A DNA stretch of 64,000 bases from an actinobacterium LLX17 (GCA_000471045.1 KI301992.1:688606-752605); one strand, 5' to 3'. Positions 28,837 through 37,306 are shown, counted from the stretch's first letter. Numbers and translations: made by a program. The notes: generated by a model from the sequence alone, not told the origin.

Positions 28837-29121
28837 TCAGCCGGTGCGACGGCCGGCCAGGACGTGCTCACGCTCGGTGGCGTTGAGGCCACCCCACACG
28901 CCGTACGGCTCGCGCACGGTCAGTGCGTGGTCGAGGCACTCGGCGACGACGGGGCAGACGGCGCATCGGGCCTTCGCTGCCGCCTCACGCTTGCGGCGTC
29001 GCGGGCCACGCTCGGACTCCGGGGAGAAGAAGGTCTCCGGGTCGGTGTCGTTGCACGCACCGCGAGCTTGCCAGTCGTACGACTCCTGGATGGGAGCCGG
29101 CAGTCGGCTGATGCTGGCCAT
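28837..29121 (-). CDS. WhiB-family iron-sulfur transcriptional regulator
   Basis: 94 aa with AGGAGG six bases before the ATG. The four cluster cysteines are Cys23 (ARGAC), Cys53, Cys56 and Cys62 (C-x2-C-x5-C), followed by the EPYGVWGGL turn that contacts sigma region 4. The basic stretch RGPRRRKREAAAK and the spacing resemble the WhiB3/WhiD branch more than WhiB1, WhiB4 or WhiB7. WhiB proteins bind a [4Fe-4S] cluster and act with the principal sigma factor. It is convergent with glnE (13-base gap). Confidence 0.93.
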   Translation of the reverse strand: MASISRLPAPIQESYDWQARGACNDTDPETFFSPESERGPRRRKREAAAKARCAVCPVVAECLDHALTVREPYGVWGGLNATEREHVLAGRRTG

Positions 29122-29208
29122 GAGGACCTCCTGGGATGGGTGCCTGTCACAGGAGATTCGGCACGGCTCGGGCCCCGGATGGGTCCGGTTGCCCCTTCAA
29201 GCACTTTC

Positions 29209-30444
29209 TCAGCGTCGCCTCATCTGCAGCTGCAGCACGTCGAGGTAGCCGGTGCGGAATCCTGCCTCGCAGTAGCCGAGGTAGAACTCCCACATGCGGC
29301 GGAACGTCTCGTCGAAGCCGAGCGCATTGATGTCCGCCCAGTTCTGGTTGAAGGCCTCGCGCCAGAGGTGCAGGGTGCGCGCGTAGTCCGGTCCGAGCGA
29401 ACGCGTGGCGGTGACGCGCAGCCCCGTGTGCTCGGCCAGGTTGCGGTCGACGGCCTCGGGGGAGGGGATGAGTCCGCCCGGGAAGATGTACTTCTGGATC
29501 CAGCCGTAGGAGTTGCGGGTCGCGCGGTAGCGGTGGTCGGCCATCGTGATGGCCTGGATCGAGACCCGTCCGCCGGGCGCGAGGAGACGGTCGATGGTCT
29601 GGAAGTACGTGGGCCAGAACTCCTCGCCCACGGCCTCGATCATCTCGACGCTGACGATCGCGTCGTAGGTGCCGGTCTCGGACTGCGGCACCTCGCGGTA
29701 GTCCTGCAGGCGGATCTCGATGAGGTCTGCCACGCCGGCGGCCTCGAAGCGCTCCTGCGCGAGGGCGGCCTGCTCCTGCGAGAGCGTGATCGTGGTGACC
29801 GTCGCCCCACGCTCGGCGGCGCGGATGGCCAGGCTGCCCCAGCCGCTGCCGATCTCGAGCACGCGTGACCCGGCGGTGACGGCGGCCTGGTCGAGGATGC
29901 CGTCGATCTTGCGCAGCTGAGCAGTCTCCAACGACTCCTCCGGCGACTCGAACCAGGCCGAGGAGTACGACAGCGAGGGGTCGAGGAACTGGGCGAACAG
30001 GTCGTTCGACAGGTCGTAGTGCCGCTCGATGTTCGAGCGCGAGCCCTCGGACGTGTTGCGCTCGTGGTGCGGGAGCCGCTCGTCGACGAAGCCGCGCAGA
30101 CGCTGCAGCGGCTTGGGCACGATCGACGTCAGCCGGGCCGCGAAGGGCGTCAGCAGGTCGGCGAGATCGGTGTCGTCACCGGTGGTCCAGTCGCCGGCCA
30201 TGTACGCCTCGCCGAGGCCGATCTTGCTGTCGGCGCCGAGCCGGTTGAACAGCGAGTCGGGGCGCACGAGCTTCAGCTCGGGGGCCGAAGCGTCGCCGCC
30301 ACCCCAGACGGTGCCGTCGGGGAAGGTGACGCGCACGGGGAACCGGTTGACGGCGTTGTGGATGATGGCCCGCGCCACGCGGGCGCGGAACGGGGTGGTG
30401 GGCGCGGTGGACAGAGTCCAGGACGGCGCAGTGACGTCGCTCAT
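29209..30444 (-). CDS. Cyclopropane-fatty-acyl-phospholipid synthase family methyltransferase
   Basis: 411 aa from the ATG at 30442-30444, which overlaps the upstream stop (ATGA). SAM-binding motif: VLEIGSGWGSLAIRAAERGA. CFA-synthase blocks: IERHYDLSNDLFAQFLDPSLSYSSAWF, VSVEMIEAVGEEFWPTYF and YIFPGGLIPS. The N-terminal 100 residues are the lipid-binding domain usual in CFA synthases. It transfers a methylene or methyl group to an unsaturated acyl chain in membrane phospholipid. Last gene of an operon with DUF1365 and an FAD oxidoreductase. Confidence 0.92.
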   Translation of the reverse strand: MSDVTAPSWTLSTAPTTPFRARVARAIIHNAVNRFPVRVTFPDGTVWGGGDASAPELKLVRPDSLFNRLGADSKIGLGEAYMAGDWTTGDDTDLADLLTPFAARLTSIVPKPLQRLRGFVDERLPHHERNTSEGSRSNIERHYDLSNDLFAQFLDPSLSYSSAWFESPEESLETAQLRKIDGILDQAAVTAGSRVLEIGSGWGSLAIRAAERGATVTTITLSQEQAALAQERFEAAGVADLIEIRLQDYREVPQSETGTYDAIVSVEMIEAVGEEFWPTYFQTIDRLLAPGGRVSIQAITMADHRYRATRNSYGWIQKYIFPGGLIPSPEAVDRNLAEHTGLRVTATRSLGPDYARTLHLWREAFNQNWADINALGFDETFRRMWEFYLGYCEAGFRTGYLDVLQLQMRRR

Positions 30445-31187
30445 GAGGTGCCCTCCTGGGGCTGGTGCGGGGGTCGGGGGACGATGGGCAGGCGGCGCAG
30501 CCACAGCCAGACGCCGTGGACGCGGATCAGCAGGCTGGTGCGCTGGGTCATCAGCGGTTGGCTGACGACGGTGCGGGCGATGCGTCCGGTGGTGGCCGGT
30601 CGCGGGATGCCCTCGAAGGTGGCGCCGAAGACGGGGGTGTCGTCGTGGCGCAGGACGATGGTGGAGGCGATCCGCTCGTCGCCCAGCTCGAACCGCAGGT
30701 CGTAGCGACCGTCGACCTCGTAGAAGGGCGAGACGTAGAACGCCTTGTCGGTCCGGGTGCGGCCGTCGGCGTCGGGACGCAGGAAGTAGGCGTGCCGCTC
30801 GCCGTAGGTGTTGTGCACCTCGGCGACGATGCAGGTCAGCGAGCCGTCGTCGGCCAGCACCCAGAACACGCTGAGCGGGTCGAAGACATGGCCGAGCACC
30901 CGGGCGTTCGCCAGCATGACGATGCGCTGGCCCGTGACGTCCACGCCCTGCGTGGCGCAGAAGTGCTCGATGTTCTGCCGCAGGGTGCGGTTCGGGTCAC
31001 CGATGTGGTCGGCGGGGCGGAAGGACGTGAACGGGCGCAGCCACCAGGCGGTGCGCGGCAGCCGGTCGACGTCGACCAGCCACTGGTACACGCGGTGCTT
31101 GAACCGGTGCTGGAGGGGTCCCCGGCGGGTGTGCGCCACCGTCCCGCTCACGAGGGCGGGAAGCGCTGGAAGAACTGGGCTCACCAT
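30441..31187 (-). CDS. DUF1365 family protein
   Basis: 248 aa from ATG 31185-31187. Family blocks: a start near SGTVAHTRRGPLQHRFKHRVYQWLVDVD, then ANARVLGHVFDPLSVFWV, EVHNTYGERHAYFL and KAFYVSPFYEVDGRYDLRF. DUF1365 genes are almost always found next to a CFA-synthase-like methyltransferase and an FAD amine-oxidase-like protein, as here; the function is presumed to be in acyl-chain modification but is not established. It overlaps both neighbours (7 bases upstream, 4 downstream), so all three are translationally coupled. Confidence 0.9.
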   Translation of the reverse strand: MVSPVLPALPALVSGTVAHTRRGPLQHRFKHRVYQWLVDVDRLPRTAWWLRPFTSFRPADHIGDPNRTLRQNIEHFCATQGVDVTGQRIVMLANARVLGHVFDPLSVFWVLADDGSLTCIVAEVHNTYGERHAYFLRPDADGRTRTDKAFYVSPFYEVDGRYDLRFELGDERIASTIVLRHDDTPVFGATFEGIPRPATTGRIARTVVSQPLMTQRTSLLIRVHGVWLWLRRLPIVPRPPHQPQEGTS

Positions 31188-32446
31188 TGCGCCCCCAGGG
31201 CTCGGGCGGCGTCCAGGCCGGAGCGGCAGCCGTCCTCGTGGAAGCCCCAGCCGTGGTACGCGCCGGCGAAGGCGGTGGAGCCGGTGCGCAGGGAGGGCAG
31301 CTCGGCCTGGGCGGCGACGGACTGCGGCGTGTACAGCGGGTGCGTGTAGTGCATGGTCTCGATGATGGAGTCCGGGTCGAGCCGGTCGGTGCCGTTGAGC
31401 GTGACCAGGTAGGGGCTCGACTCGTCGAGTCCCTGCAGCCGGTTCATCCAGTAGGTGACAGGCGTGGTGGACCCGTCGGGCCGGCACGCCGCCGTGCGGT
31501 AGTTCCACGCGGCGCGGGCCTCTCGGGCTCCGGGCAGCGGCGACGTGTCGCGGTGCAGCACGGTCTCGTTGCGCGTGTAGCCGAAGGCGCCGAGCACGCG
31601 ACGCTCGTCGTCGGTGGCGTCGGTCAGCAGCGCCAGCGCGTCGTCGGCGTGGGTGGCGATGACGACCTGATCGGCCGTGTGGGTCTGGCCGGACCTGTCG
31701 AGCAGCTGCACGTGGTCGGGCTTGCGGGACACCGCGGTGATGCGGGTGGAGTGCCGGACGTCACCGATCTCCTCGGCCACGCGCTGCACGTACGCGCCGG
31801 AGCCGCCGACGACGGTGTACCACTGCGGCGAGCCCTTGATGGACAGGAAGCCGTGGTGCTTGAGGAACTCGAAGAGGTAGCGCGCCGGGTAGAGGCGGGC
31901 GTCGTCGTCGGAGGACGACCACACGCACGCCACGACGGGCAGCGCGTAGTGGTGCAGGAAGTAGTCGTCGAAGTCGTGCAGCTTCAGGAAGTCGCCGTAG
32001 GTCAGCACCTCGCCGGTGGTGTCCTCGGGCTCGTCGAGGAGCGCCTGCGCGGCGCGCTGGAAGCGCTTGACCGACGTGAGCATGCGCAGGTACCGGGGAT
32101 CGGCGAGGCGGCGCTTCTGCGCGAAGAGGCCCTTGCCTCCGCGGCCGCCGGCGTACTCCAGGCCGCAGCCCTCGCACGAGATGCTCATGCTCATCTCGGT
32201 GGGACGGATCTCGACGCCCAGCTCGGTGAACAGGCGCTGCAGGTTCGGGTAGTTGCGGTCGTTCAGCACGATGAAGCCCGTGTCGACACGATCGGCGCGG
32301 TCACCGTTCGGCACGGTATGCGTGTGGGCGTGGCCGCCGAAGCGGTCGTCAGCCTCGAACAGCGTCACCCGATGGGTGTTGCGCAGGGCGTAGGCAGCGG
32401 TCAGTCCGGAGATCCCGGAGCCGACGACCGCGACGGATGGCGTCAT
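31181..32446 (-). CDS. FAD-dependent amine-oxidase-like oxidoreductase
   Basis: 421 aa. Rossmann FAD motif GSGISGLTAAYALRNTHRVTLFEADDRFGGHAHT at the N-terminus; central DTGFIVLNDRNYPNLQRLF and TVVGGSGAYVQRV blocks and a C-terminal FAGAYHGWGFHEDGCRSGLDAA typical of this family. It is predicted to oxidise or reduce acyl chains together with the two downstream genes. The same three-gene set occurs in alpha-proteobacteria under oxidative-stress sigma factors, where it is linked to unusual fatty acids; that role is inferred here. Confidence 0.9.
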   Translation of the reverse strand: MTPSVAVVGSGISGLTAAYALRNTHRVTLFEADDRFGGHAHTHTVPNGDRADRVDTGFIVLNDRNYPNLQRLFTELGVEIRPTEMSMSISCEGCGLEYAGGRGGKGLFAQKRRLADPRYLRMLTSVKRFQRAAQALLDEPEDTTGEVLTYGDFLKLHDFDDYFLHHYALPVVACVWSSSDDDARLYPARYLFEFLKHHGFLSIKGSPQWYTVVGGSGAYVQRVAEEIGDVRHSTRITAVSRKPDHVQLLDRSGQTHTADQVVIATHADDALALLTDATDDERRVLGAFGYTRNETVLHRDTSPLPGAREARAAWNYRTAACRPDGSTTPVTYWMNRLQGLDESSPYLVTLNGTDRLDPDSIIETMHYTHPLYTPQSVAAQAELPSLRTGSTAFAGAYHGWGFHEDGCRSGLDAARALGAQW

Positions 32447-32461
32447 GTGAGTAGTTCGTCG

Positions 32462-32686
32462 TCAGGGCGTCGGCGGATGGGTCCGCCGGTCATGAGGCGT
32501 GTCATCCCCCGCTCGCTTGCTGGCTTCGGCGATCTCGAAGACCTCGGTGGCGAACCCGCCGACCTCCGCAGTCACCCGCCGCCCGGTGTCGACGAGGATC
32601 GCGACGACCCGTCCGGTCGTCGCGATCGCTGCGTCCAGCGACTGCTGCAGGGCGTCCTTGCCGATCTCGCGGCGGCTCAGCGCCAT
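32462..32686 (-). CDS. Small hypothetical protein
   Basis: 74 aa; GAGGGG about 8 bases before the ATG. The sequence is amphipathic helical (REIGKDALQQSLDAAIATTGRVVAILVDTGRRVTAEVGGFATEVFEIAEASKRA) with a disordered tail. No family recognised. It lies between the desaturase gene (16 bp upstream) and the FAD oxidoreductase (15 bp downstream), on the same strand, so it could belong to one long lipid-modification transcript. Confidence 0.55.
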   Translation of the reverse strand: MALSRREIGKDALQQSLDAAIATTGRVVAILVDTGRRVTAEVGGFATEVFEIAEASKRAGDDTPHDRRTHPPTP

Positions 32687-32702
32687 GGCGCGCCCCTCGT
32701 GG

Positions 32703-33992
32703 TCATGCCACCAAGTGTTCCGTACGCTCGTCGACTGCGCGAGCCGCGGCCTCGCGCTTGGCGCGACGCAGGGCCTTGCTCTCGGGGCTCTTGCCGACCA
32801 GGTAGGGATCGTCGGGCTTCTTGGCGTACAGCGCCAGCTGGCGGGCGACGCTCATCAGCTGCTTGCCCATGCGGCCGCTGTTGTACTGCAGGCCGTGGCG
32901 CTCGCAGACCTCGCGGATCTCGTGCGAGAGCTCGGGGTAGCGGCGCGCCGGGATGTCGGGGAACAGGTGGTGCTCGATCTGGTGGCTCAGGTTGCCGCTG
33001 AGCACGTGGAACGGGCGGCTGCCGGAGATGTTGGCCGAGCCGAGCAGCTGGCGCAGGTACCACTGGCCGCGGGACTCGTTGACGGCGTCGGCCTCGTCGA
33101 ACGACTGCACCTCGGCGGGGAAGTGGCCGCAGAAGATGATCAGGAACGTCCAGATGTTGCGGATCAGGTTGGCGACGAAGTTCGCGCCCAGGACGGCGAG
33201 CGGGGCCCACCAGCCGACGAAGGGCACGAGGGCCAGCGCGAGCGCCGGGTAGGCGACGTAGTCCTTGAACACCTGGCGGCGGGCCTTGCGGGCCGCGCGG
33301 CTCTTGCGGTCGCGGAACTCCTTCTTGGTCATCTTGCCGCCGAGGTACTCGTCGAGCTCGATGCCGTGGTACATCACGCCCCACTCGAAGAACAGCATGA
33401 GGAAGAACGCGGCCGGCAGGTTGAACCGGTGGCTGGCGTACCAGGGCTGGCCGGTGTCGATGCGCAGCAGGCCGTAGCCGATGTCGCGGTCCATGCCGTG
33501 GATGTTGGTGTACGTGTGGTGGATGTAGTTGTGGCCGTGCTTCCAGTCCTGGGCCGGCGCCACGTTGTCCCACTCGTAGGTCTTGCCGTCGATCAGCGGG
33601 TCGTTCATCCAGTCGTACTGGCCGTGCATGACGTTGTGGCCGATCTCCATGTTCTCGAGGATCTTGGCCAGGCCGAGCAGCACGATGCCCGCCACGAACG
33701 TGGGCCAGAAGAACGGCGTGAAGATGAGGATGCGACCGGCGACCTCGCTGGCCTGCTGCACGCGGATGACGCGGCGGATGTAGTTCGCGTCGTCCTGGCC
33801 CAGGGAGGCCAGGGTGCGACGGCGGATGCCGTCGAGCTCCTCGCCGAAGGCGTCGAGCTCATCGCGCGTCATGATGTCGAGGCCGATCGTGGCCTCGCGA
33901 TCGGTGTCGCCCACGAGGGGCTGCGGGGCGGCGTCGTGGCCGCTGGCGTCATAGCTGACGGTGTCGTGGAGGGAGGTGCGCTTCTTGCTCAT
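32703..33992 (-). CDS. Membrane fatty acid desaturase (DesA3-like acyl-CoA delta-9 desaturase)
   Basis: 429 aa. Three histidine boxes: GHNVMHGQYDW, HNYIHHTYTN and HQIEHHLFPDIPARRYPE, the diiron ligands of membrane desaturases. Hydrophobic hairpins lie around ILIFTPFFWPTFVAGIVLLGL and PALALALVPFVGWWAPLAVLG. It matches mycobacterial DesA3 (Rv3229c), which desaturates stearoyl-CoA to oleoyl-CoA. Its electron donor is the gene 9 bp upstream, as with Rv3230c. The C-terminal tail is highly charged (RRAKREAAARAVDERTEH). Confidence 0.93.
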   Translation of the reverse strand: MSKKRTSLHDTVSYDASGHDAAPQPLVGDTDREATIGLDIMTRDELDAFGEELDGIRRRTLASLGQDDANYIRRVIRVQQASEVAGRILIFTPFFWPTFVAGIVLLGLAKILENMEIGHNVMHGQYDWMNDPLIDGKTYEWDNVAPAQDWKHGHNYIHHTYTNIHGMDRDIGYGLLRIDTGQPWYASHRFNLPAAFFLMLFFEWGVMYHGIELDEYLGGKMTKKEFRDRKSRAARKARRQVFKDYVAYPALALALVPFVGWWAPLAVLGANFVANLIRNIWTFLIIFCGHFPAEVQSFDEADAVNESRGQWYLRQLLGSANISGSRPFHVLSGNLSHQIEHHLFPDIPARRYPELSHEIREVCERHGLQYNSGRMGKQLMSVARQLALYAKKPDDPYLVGKSPESKALRRAKREAAARAVDERTEHLVA

Positions 33993-34001
33993 GAGGGCTC
34001 C

Positions 34002-35096
34002 TTAGAGGGCGACGGTGACGTCGCCGACGGGCACGTTCACACAGGGCTTGATGGTCTCGTCGGTGTTGGCGCACACCTCGCCGGAGATGACGTGGCGCAC
34101 GGCGCCGTGCAGCTTCTTGACGGCGCAGGTGTTGCAGACACCCATGCGGCAGCCGAACTCGGGCGTGAGTCCGGCGGCCTCGGCCTGCTCGAGGATCGTG
34201 GCGCCGGAGTTCTCGGCGGTGGCGCCGGAGCGGTCGAAGGCCAGCGTGCCGGTGGCGTCGGCGGCATCGAGATCCACTGCAGGCACCTTGAAGTACTCCT
34301 GGCGGATCATGTCCTCGGCGCCGTGGTCGGCGTACGCCTCGCGCACCGCGCCGATGAGGCCGGCCGGTCCGCAGACGAAGCTGAGGGTCTCGGCGGGGTC
34401 GATGCCGAGGTGCTTGAGGTGGTCGATCGTGAACCGGCCGGTCAGCTCGGCGCCCGGCTGCGGCTCGCGGGTGTAGATGCGCACCATGTCGACGCCCGGC
34501 ATCGACGCCAGCTCGTCGAGCTCGTCGGTGAACATCTCGTCGGCTCGCGACCGTGCATAGTGCACGAAGGTGACATGAGCAGGGAGGGGCTTCTTCTTGT
34601 CGCGCAGCGTGCGCAGCATCGACATGACCGGTGTGATGCCGGAGCCACCGCTGAGCAGCAGGAGGTGGGGGGGCAGCGTCTCGGGCAGCGTGAACTCGCC
34701 CTTGGCCTGCGACATGAAGACGATGGCGCCCGGCTTCAGCTCGCGGTGCAGGAACTGCGAGACGAAGCCGTCGGGGTGGGCCTTGACCGAGACGCTGAAG
34801 CGTCCGTCGCGGCGAGCGGCGGAGCTGGAGACGGAGAAGACGCGCACCTTGCGGACGCCGTCGACCTCGACGCCGAACTCGACGTGCTGGCCGGGGCGGA
34901 ACCCGCGCCAAGCGCCGTTGGGGCGGAGCACGACCGTGCTGGCGTCACCGGTCTCGTGGTGCACCGAGACGACGCGGGCACGCACGGCCTCGGCGGTCCA
35001 GAGCGGGTGAACCTTCTCGAGGTAGTGGTCGACGTGGTGCGGGGAGGTCAGCGTTGCGACGGGGCGCGAGGCGAGGGCGCTGCGAACGATTCCCAC
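34002..35096 (-). CDS. Ferredoxin reductase with C-terminal 2Fe-2S domain, desaturase electron donor
   Basis: 364 aa from GTG 35094-35096, chosen for AGGAGG 6 bases upstream; ATGs further upstream (35138, 35129) lack a site. Order of domains: FAD-binding (RVFSVSSS near 85-95), NADPH-binding (LLLLSGGSGITPVMSML, SFVCGPAGLIGAV) and plant-type ferredoxin with cluster cysteines in EFGCRMGVCNTC and a last Cys in EVCAN. It passes electrons from NADPH to the downstream desaturase. The pair corresponds to Rv3230c-Rv3229c. Likely controlled by the divergent TetR gene. Confidence 0.92.
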   Translation of the reverse strand: MGIVRSALASRPVATLTSPHHVDHYLEKVHPLWTAEAVRARVVSVHHETGDASTVVLRPNGAWRGFRPGQHVEFGVEVDGVRKVRVFSVSSSAARRDGRFSVSVKAHPDGFVSQFLHRELKPGAIVFMSQAKGEFTLPETLPPHLLLLSGGSGITPVMSMLRTLRDKKKPLPAHVTFVHYARSRADEMFTDELDELASMPGVDMVRIYTREPQPGAELTGRFTIDHLKHLGIDPAETLSFVCGPAGLIGAVREAYADHGAEDMIRQEYFKVPAVDLDAADATGTLAFDRSGATAENSGATILEQAEAAGLTPEFGCRMGVCNTCAVKKLHGAVRHVISGEVCANTDETIKPCVNVPVGDVTVAL

Positions 35097-35141
35097 GTCC
35101 GACCTCCTGTGGTCTGGTGCTGCTGTCATGCTCACCAATCA

Positions 35142-35157
35142 GTGAACACCCGTACAC
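35142..35157. promoter_or_regulatory. Palindromic operator site 1 upstream of the desaturase operon
   Basis: GTGAACACCCGTACAC is an imperfect palindrome that extends to CAGTG/CACTG at its ends. It shares GTGAAC-N4-GTnnAC with a second site at 35241-35256 and lies 46 bases before the reductase start. Confidence 0.55.
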
Positions 35158-35240
35158 TGAAAGTATGTCCGCAAGGGTGGGTCCTTCGCAACCCGGCGCG
35201 CCAGTGACGTGGCCCACCCGGTGGCCCGGTGCGCCATTCG

Positions 35241-35256
35241 GTAAACGCGCGTTCAC
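35241..35256. promoter_or_regulatory. Palindromic operator site 2 upstream of the TetR gene
   Basis: GTAAACGCGCGTTCAC, whose reverse complement aligns with site 1. It ends 15 bases before the -10 of the TetR gene, in a position to block its promoter, so autoregulation is likely. Confidence 0.6.
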
Positions 35257-35270
35257 CCAGTGATGGCGCA

Positions 35271-35276
35271 TAGGAT
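35271..35276 (+). promoter_or_regulatory. -10 element TAGGAT of leaderless TetR gene
   Basis: TAGGAT ends 6 bases before GTG 35283; the transcript would start on the start codon. Confidence 0.6.
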
Positions 35277-35282
35277 GGGCAT

Positions 35283-35906
35283 GTGAGCACGGCCGGGACA
35301 CGTCAGGAGCAGAAGGAGCGCACGCGTGAAGCGATCCTCTCCTCGGCGTTGACCCTCGCGCAGGAGCACGGCTTCGCGCAGATCAGCCTGCGGCAGGTGG
35401 CGCGGCACGCCGGGGTGGTGCCCACGGCGTTCTACCGGCACTTCCAGTCGATGGACGAGCTGGGGCTCGCGCTCGTCGAGCAGTCGTTCGACACGCTGCG
35501 GCAGATGATTCGCGACGCGCAGCGGGACCCCGACGTGTTCGCCAACATCATCGACGCCGCCGCCGAGGTGCTGGTCGACACGGTCAAGCAGTACAAGGCG
35601 CACTTCGCCTTCGTGGCGCGGGAGCGCTTCGGGGGGTCCGACGCGGTCCGCGGAGCCATCCGTCACGAGCTCGACCTGTTCGTCAGCGAGCTCGCAGTCG
35701 TCCTGGCCCGGTTGCCGAACATCGAGCGGTGGCGCAGCGAGGACGTGCAGATGGTCTCGCGACTGTTCGTGCGCAACATGGTCTACAACGCCGAGGAGGT
35801 CGTCGAGATGCCGGACAACCGTCCCGACCTCGAGGAACGCATCAAGGAAGGCGCACGGCGCCAGATGCGGCTCATCGTCCTGGGCTTCGAGAAGTGGGAG
35901 AGCTGA
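35283..35906 (+). CDS. TetR family regulator, DesT-like, of fatty acid desaturation
   Basis: 207 aa. The helix-turn-helix is REAILSSALTLAQEHGFAQISLRQVARHAGVVPTAFYRHFQSMDELG. The ligand domain (DVFANIIDAAAEVLVDTVKQYKAHFAFVARERFGG) resembles regulators of the DesT/FabR-like group that sense acyl-CoA saturation. It diverges from the reductase-desaturase operon and the gap holds two matching palindromes, so it very probably represses both directions. A small membrane-protein gene follows by one base. Confidence 0.88.
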   Translation: MSTAGTRQEQKERTREAILSSALTLAQEHGFAQISLRQVARHAGVVPTAFYRHFQSMDELGLALVEQSFDTLRQMIRDAQRDPDVFANIIDAAAEVLVDTVKQYKAHFAFVARERFGGSDAVRGAIRHELDLFVSELAVVLARLPNIERWRSEDVQMVSRLFVRNMVYNAEEVVEMPDNRPDLEERIKEGARRQMRLIVLGFEKWES

Positions 35907-35907
35907 C

Positions 35908-36114
35908 GTGAGAAGTCCCCGGTTCGATCGGCGCCTCGCGGCCGCGTTCTACGGCGTGGTGCTGGTCAACCTGCTCATCATGTGGCTCGAGAGCAGCACC
36001 GGCCTCGGCGAGTCGCCGCTGTACCTCGTGCTGCTCGTGCCGGCGCTGATCGCGCTCGTCGTCACGGGCTTCCTGCTGCTGCGCGACATCTTCCGCAGTC
36101 GCCCGAATCCCTGA
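35908..36114 (+). CDS. Small two-segment membrane protein
   Basis: 68 aa from GTG 35908, one base after the TetR stop, so co-transcribed. Two hydrophobic helices (LAAAFYGVVLVNLLIMWL and SPLYLVLLVPALIALVVTGFLLL) are flanked by basic ends (RSPRFDRR, RDIFRSRP). No family recognised; coupling to a lipid regulator suggests a membrane-related role, which is inference only. Confidence 0.65.
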   Translation: MRSPRFDRRLAAAFYGVVLVNLLIMWLESSTGLGESPLYLVLLVPALIALVVTGFLLLRDIFRSRPNP

Positions 36115-36227
36115 GCCGCGCGCGGGAACATCCCGCGGACGGCGTGTCTCGTAGGGGGTGTCAGGGCGACGCCACGGCGCCTCGGGGGAGGCAGATGATG
36201 GCCGGGGCGTCGTCCTGGCCATCGGGA

Positions 36228-36265
36228 CCGGTGGTGGGGCAGTCGGGGGTACGCCCCACCACCGG
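36228..36265. terminator. Strong bidirectional hairpin terminator
   Basis: A perfect 13-bp stem, CCGGTGGTGGGGC (36228-36240) with GCCCCACCACCGG (36253-36265), around a 12-base loop. It lies between two convergent genes. No T-run follows, as is usual for actinobacterial terminators. The rest of 36115-36283 shows nothing else. Confidence 0.65.
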
Positions 36266-36283
36266 GTTCCCCGAGGGGTCTGG

Positions 36284-36601
36284 CTACCAGGTGCGGTAGA
36301 GCGAGACGGGCGGGCTGATCTGCCCGTCGGCCACGAGCTCCTCGCGCAGGAGCGCGAGCTGGGCGTCTGGCGTCGTGAGCACGTGGTGCAGGAAGCGCTC
36401 GCCGATGAAGGCGAGCACCGTCAGGGCGGCGTGGACCGCGCCCATGGCGTAGGCCTGCGCGCCGCCCTCGGGCACGAGCGTGGTGATCGCGACCGTCGCC
36501 ATGGCGACGAAGATCGACCACAGCACGACCATCGGGACGACGGTCGCGACGCGATGGCGCAGGTGCTGGGACCGGTGCGCGGACTGCTGATGTACTCCCA
36601 T
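36284..36601 (-). CDS. Small two- or three-segment membrane protein
   Basis: 105 aa if started at the ATG at 36599-36601 (MGVHQQSAHRSQ), which has GGGAG upstream; an earlier in-frame GTG at 36643 is less likely. Hydrophobic segments: TVVPMVVLWSIFVAMATVAITTL and AYAMGAVHAALTVLAFIGERFLHHV. The N-terminus is His/Gln-rich. No family recognised. Confidence 0.6.
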   Translation of the reverse strand: MGVHQQSAHRSQHLRHRVATVVPMVVLWSIFVAMATVAITTLVPEGGAQAYAMGAVHAALTVLAFIGERFLHHVLTTPDAQLALLREELVADGQISPPVSLYRTW

Positions 36602-36652
36602 GGACGTCTCCCTCGCCGTGTGGGTGTGATCACAGGACACCACAGTTCTGGG

Positions 36653-37306
36653 TCAGATGTGGGACTTTCTCGCGATTCCCATCCACGACCACATCGCGAG
36701 GCGCGGTTGCCAGCCGAGCGAGACGTACAGGTCGCGTCCCTGCGGGCTCGCCGCGAGGACGCCCGTCGCCGCTCCCTCGGACACTGCCCAGGCGGTCAAC
36801 GTGTCGGTGACGTGTGCGGCGAGACCACGGCGACGATGCCGGGACGAGGTCTCGATGCCGTCGAGCACGGCGACGTCACCCCAGACGCCGACCACGCCCT
36901 CGGCCGCGACGGACCGCCCGTCCTCGACGCTGTACCGCATGCGGTGGCCGTCGGGTGACCAGCGCGTTCGGTAGCCCGGGAGGAGCGGCAGACCTTGCGG
37001 GGACAGACGCGTCGACATGAACGTCTCGTCGGCGCGGTCGACCCGCACCCCGCCGGGGAACGGCGCCGCGAGGAAGGGGGCGAGGTCGGGCGTCACGAGG
37101 GTCGCCATGGCGCGGGGGTCGTCGGCCACGTGCGCCGCGATGGCCGGCAGGTCGTCCGGATCGGGGTCGATCGCGATGAGCTCGGTGGCTCGCGAGGCGG
37201 ACCGCACGTGCAGGAGCGGCCACTCACCGCGCTGCTCGACCCGCATCCCTCGCGTCGCAGCCCAGGCAGAGACCCACCGCTGAGCAAGATCTGTGGCCTC
37301 GCTCAT
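36653..37306 (-). CDS. GNAT family N-acetyltransferase
   Basis: 217 aa from ATG 37304-37306 (MSEATDLAQRW). The C-terminal half has the acetyl-CoA loop SSRHRRRGLAAHVTDTLTAWA (the R/Q-x-x-G-x-G/A variant) followed by the last GNAT strand-helix, GATTGVLAASPQGRDLYVSLGWQPRLAMWSW. The N-terminal 90 residues look like a degenerate second GNAT-like lobe. The substrate cannot be assigned. Confidence 0.82.
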   Translation of the reverse strand: MSEATDLAQRWVSAWAATRGMRVEQRGEWPLLHVRSASRATELIAIDPDPDDLPAIAAHVADDPRAMATLVTPDLAPFLAAPFPGGVRVDRADETFMSTRLSPQGLPLLPGYRTRWSPDGHRMRYSVEDGRSVAAEGVVGVWGDVAVLDGIETSSRHRRRGLAAHVTDTLTAWAVSEGAATGVLAASPQGRDLYVSLGWQPRLAMWSWMGIARKSHI

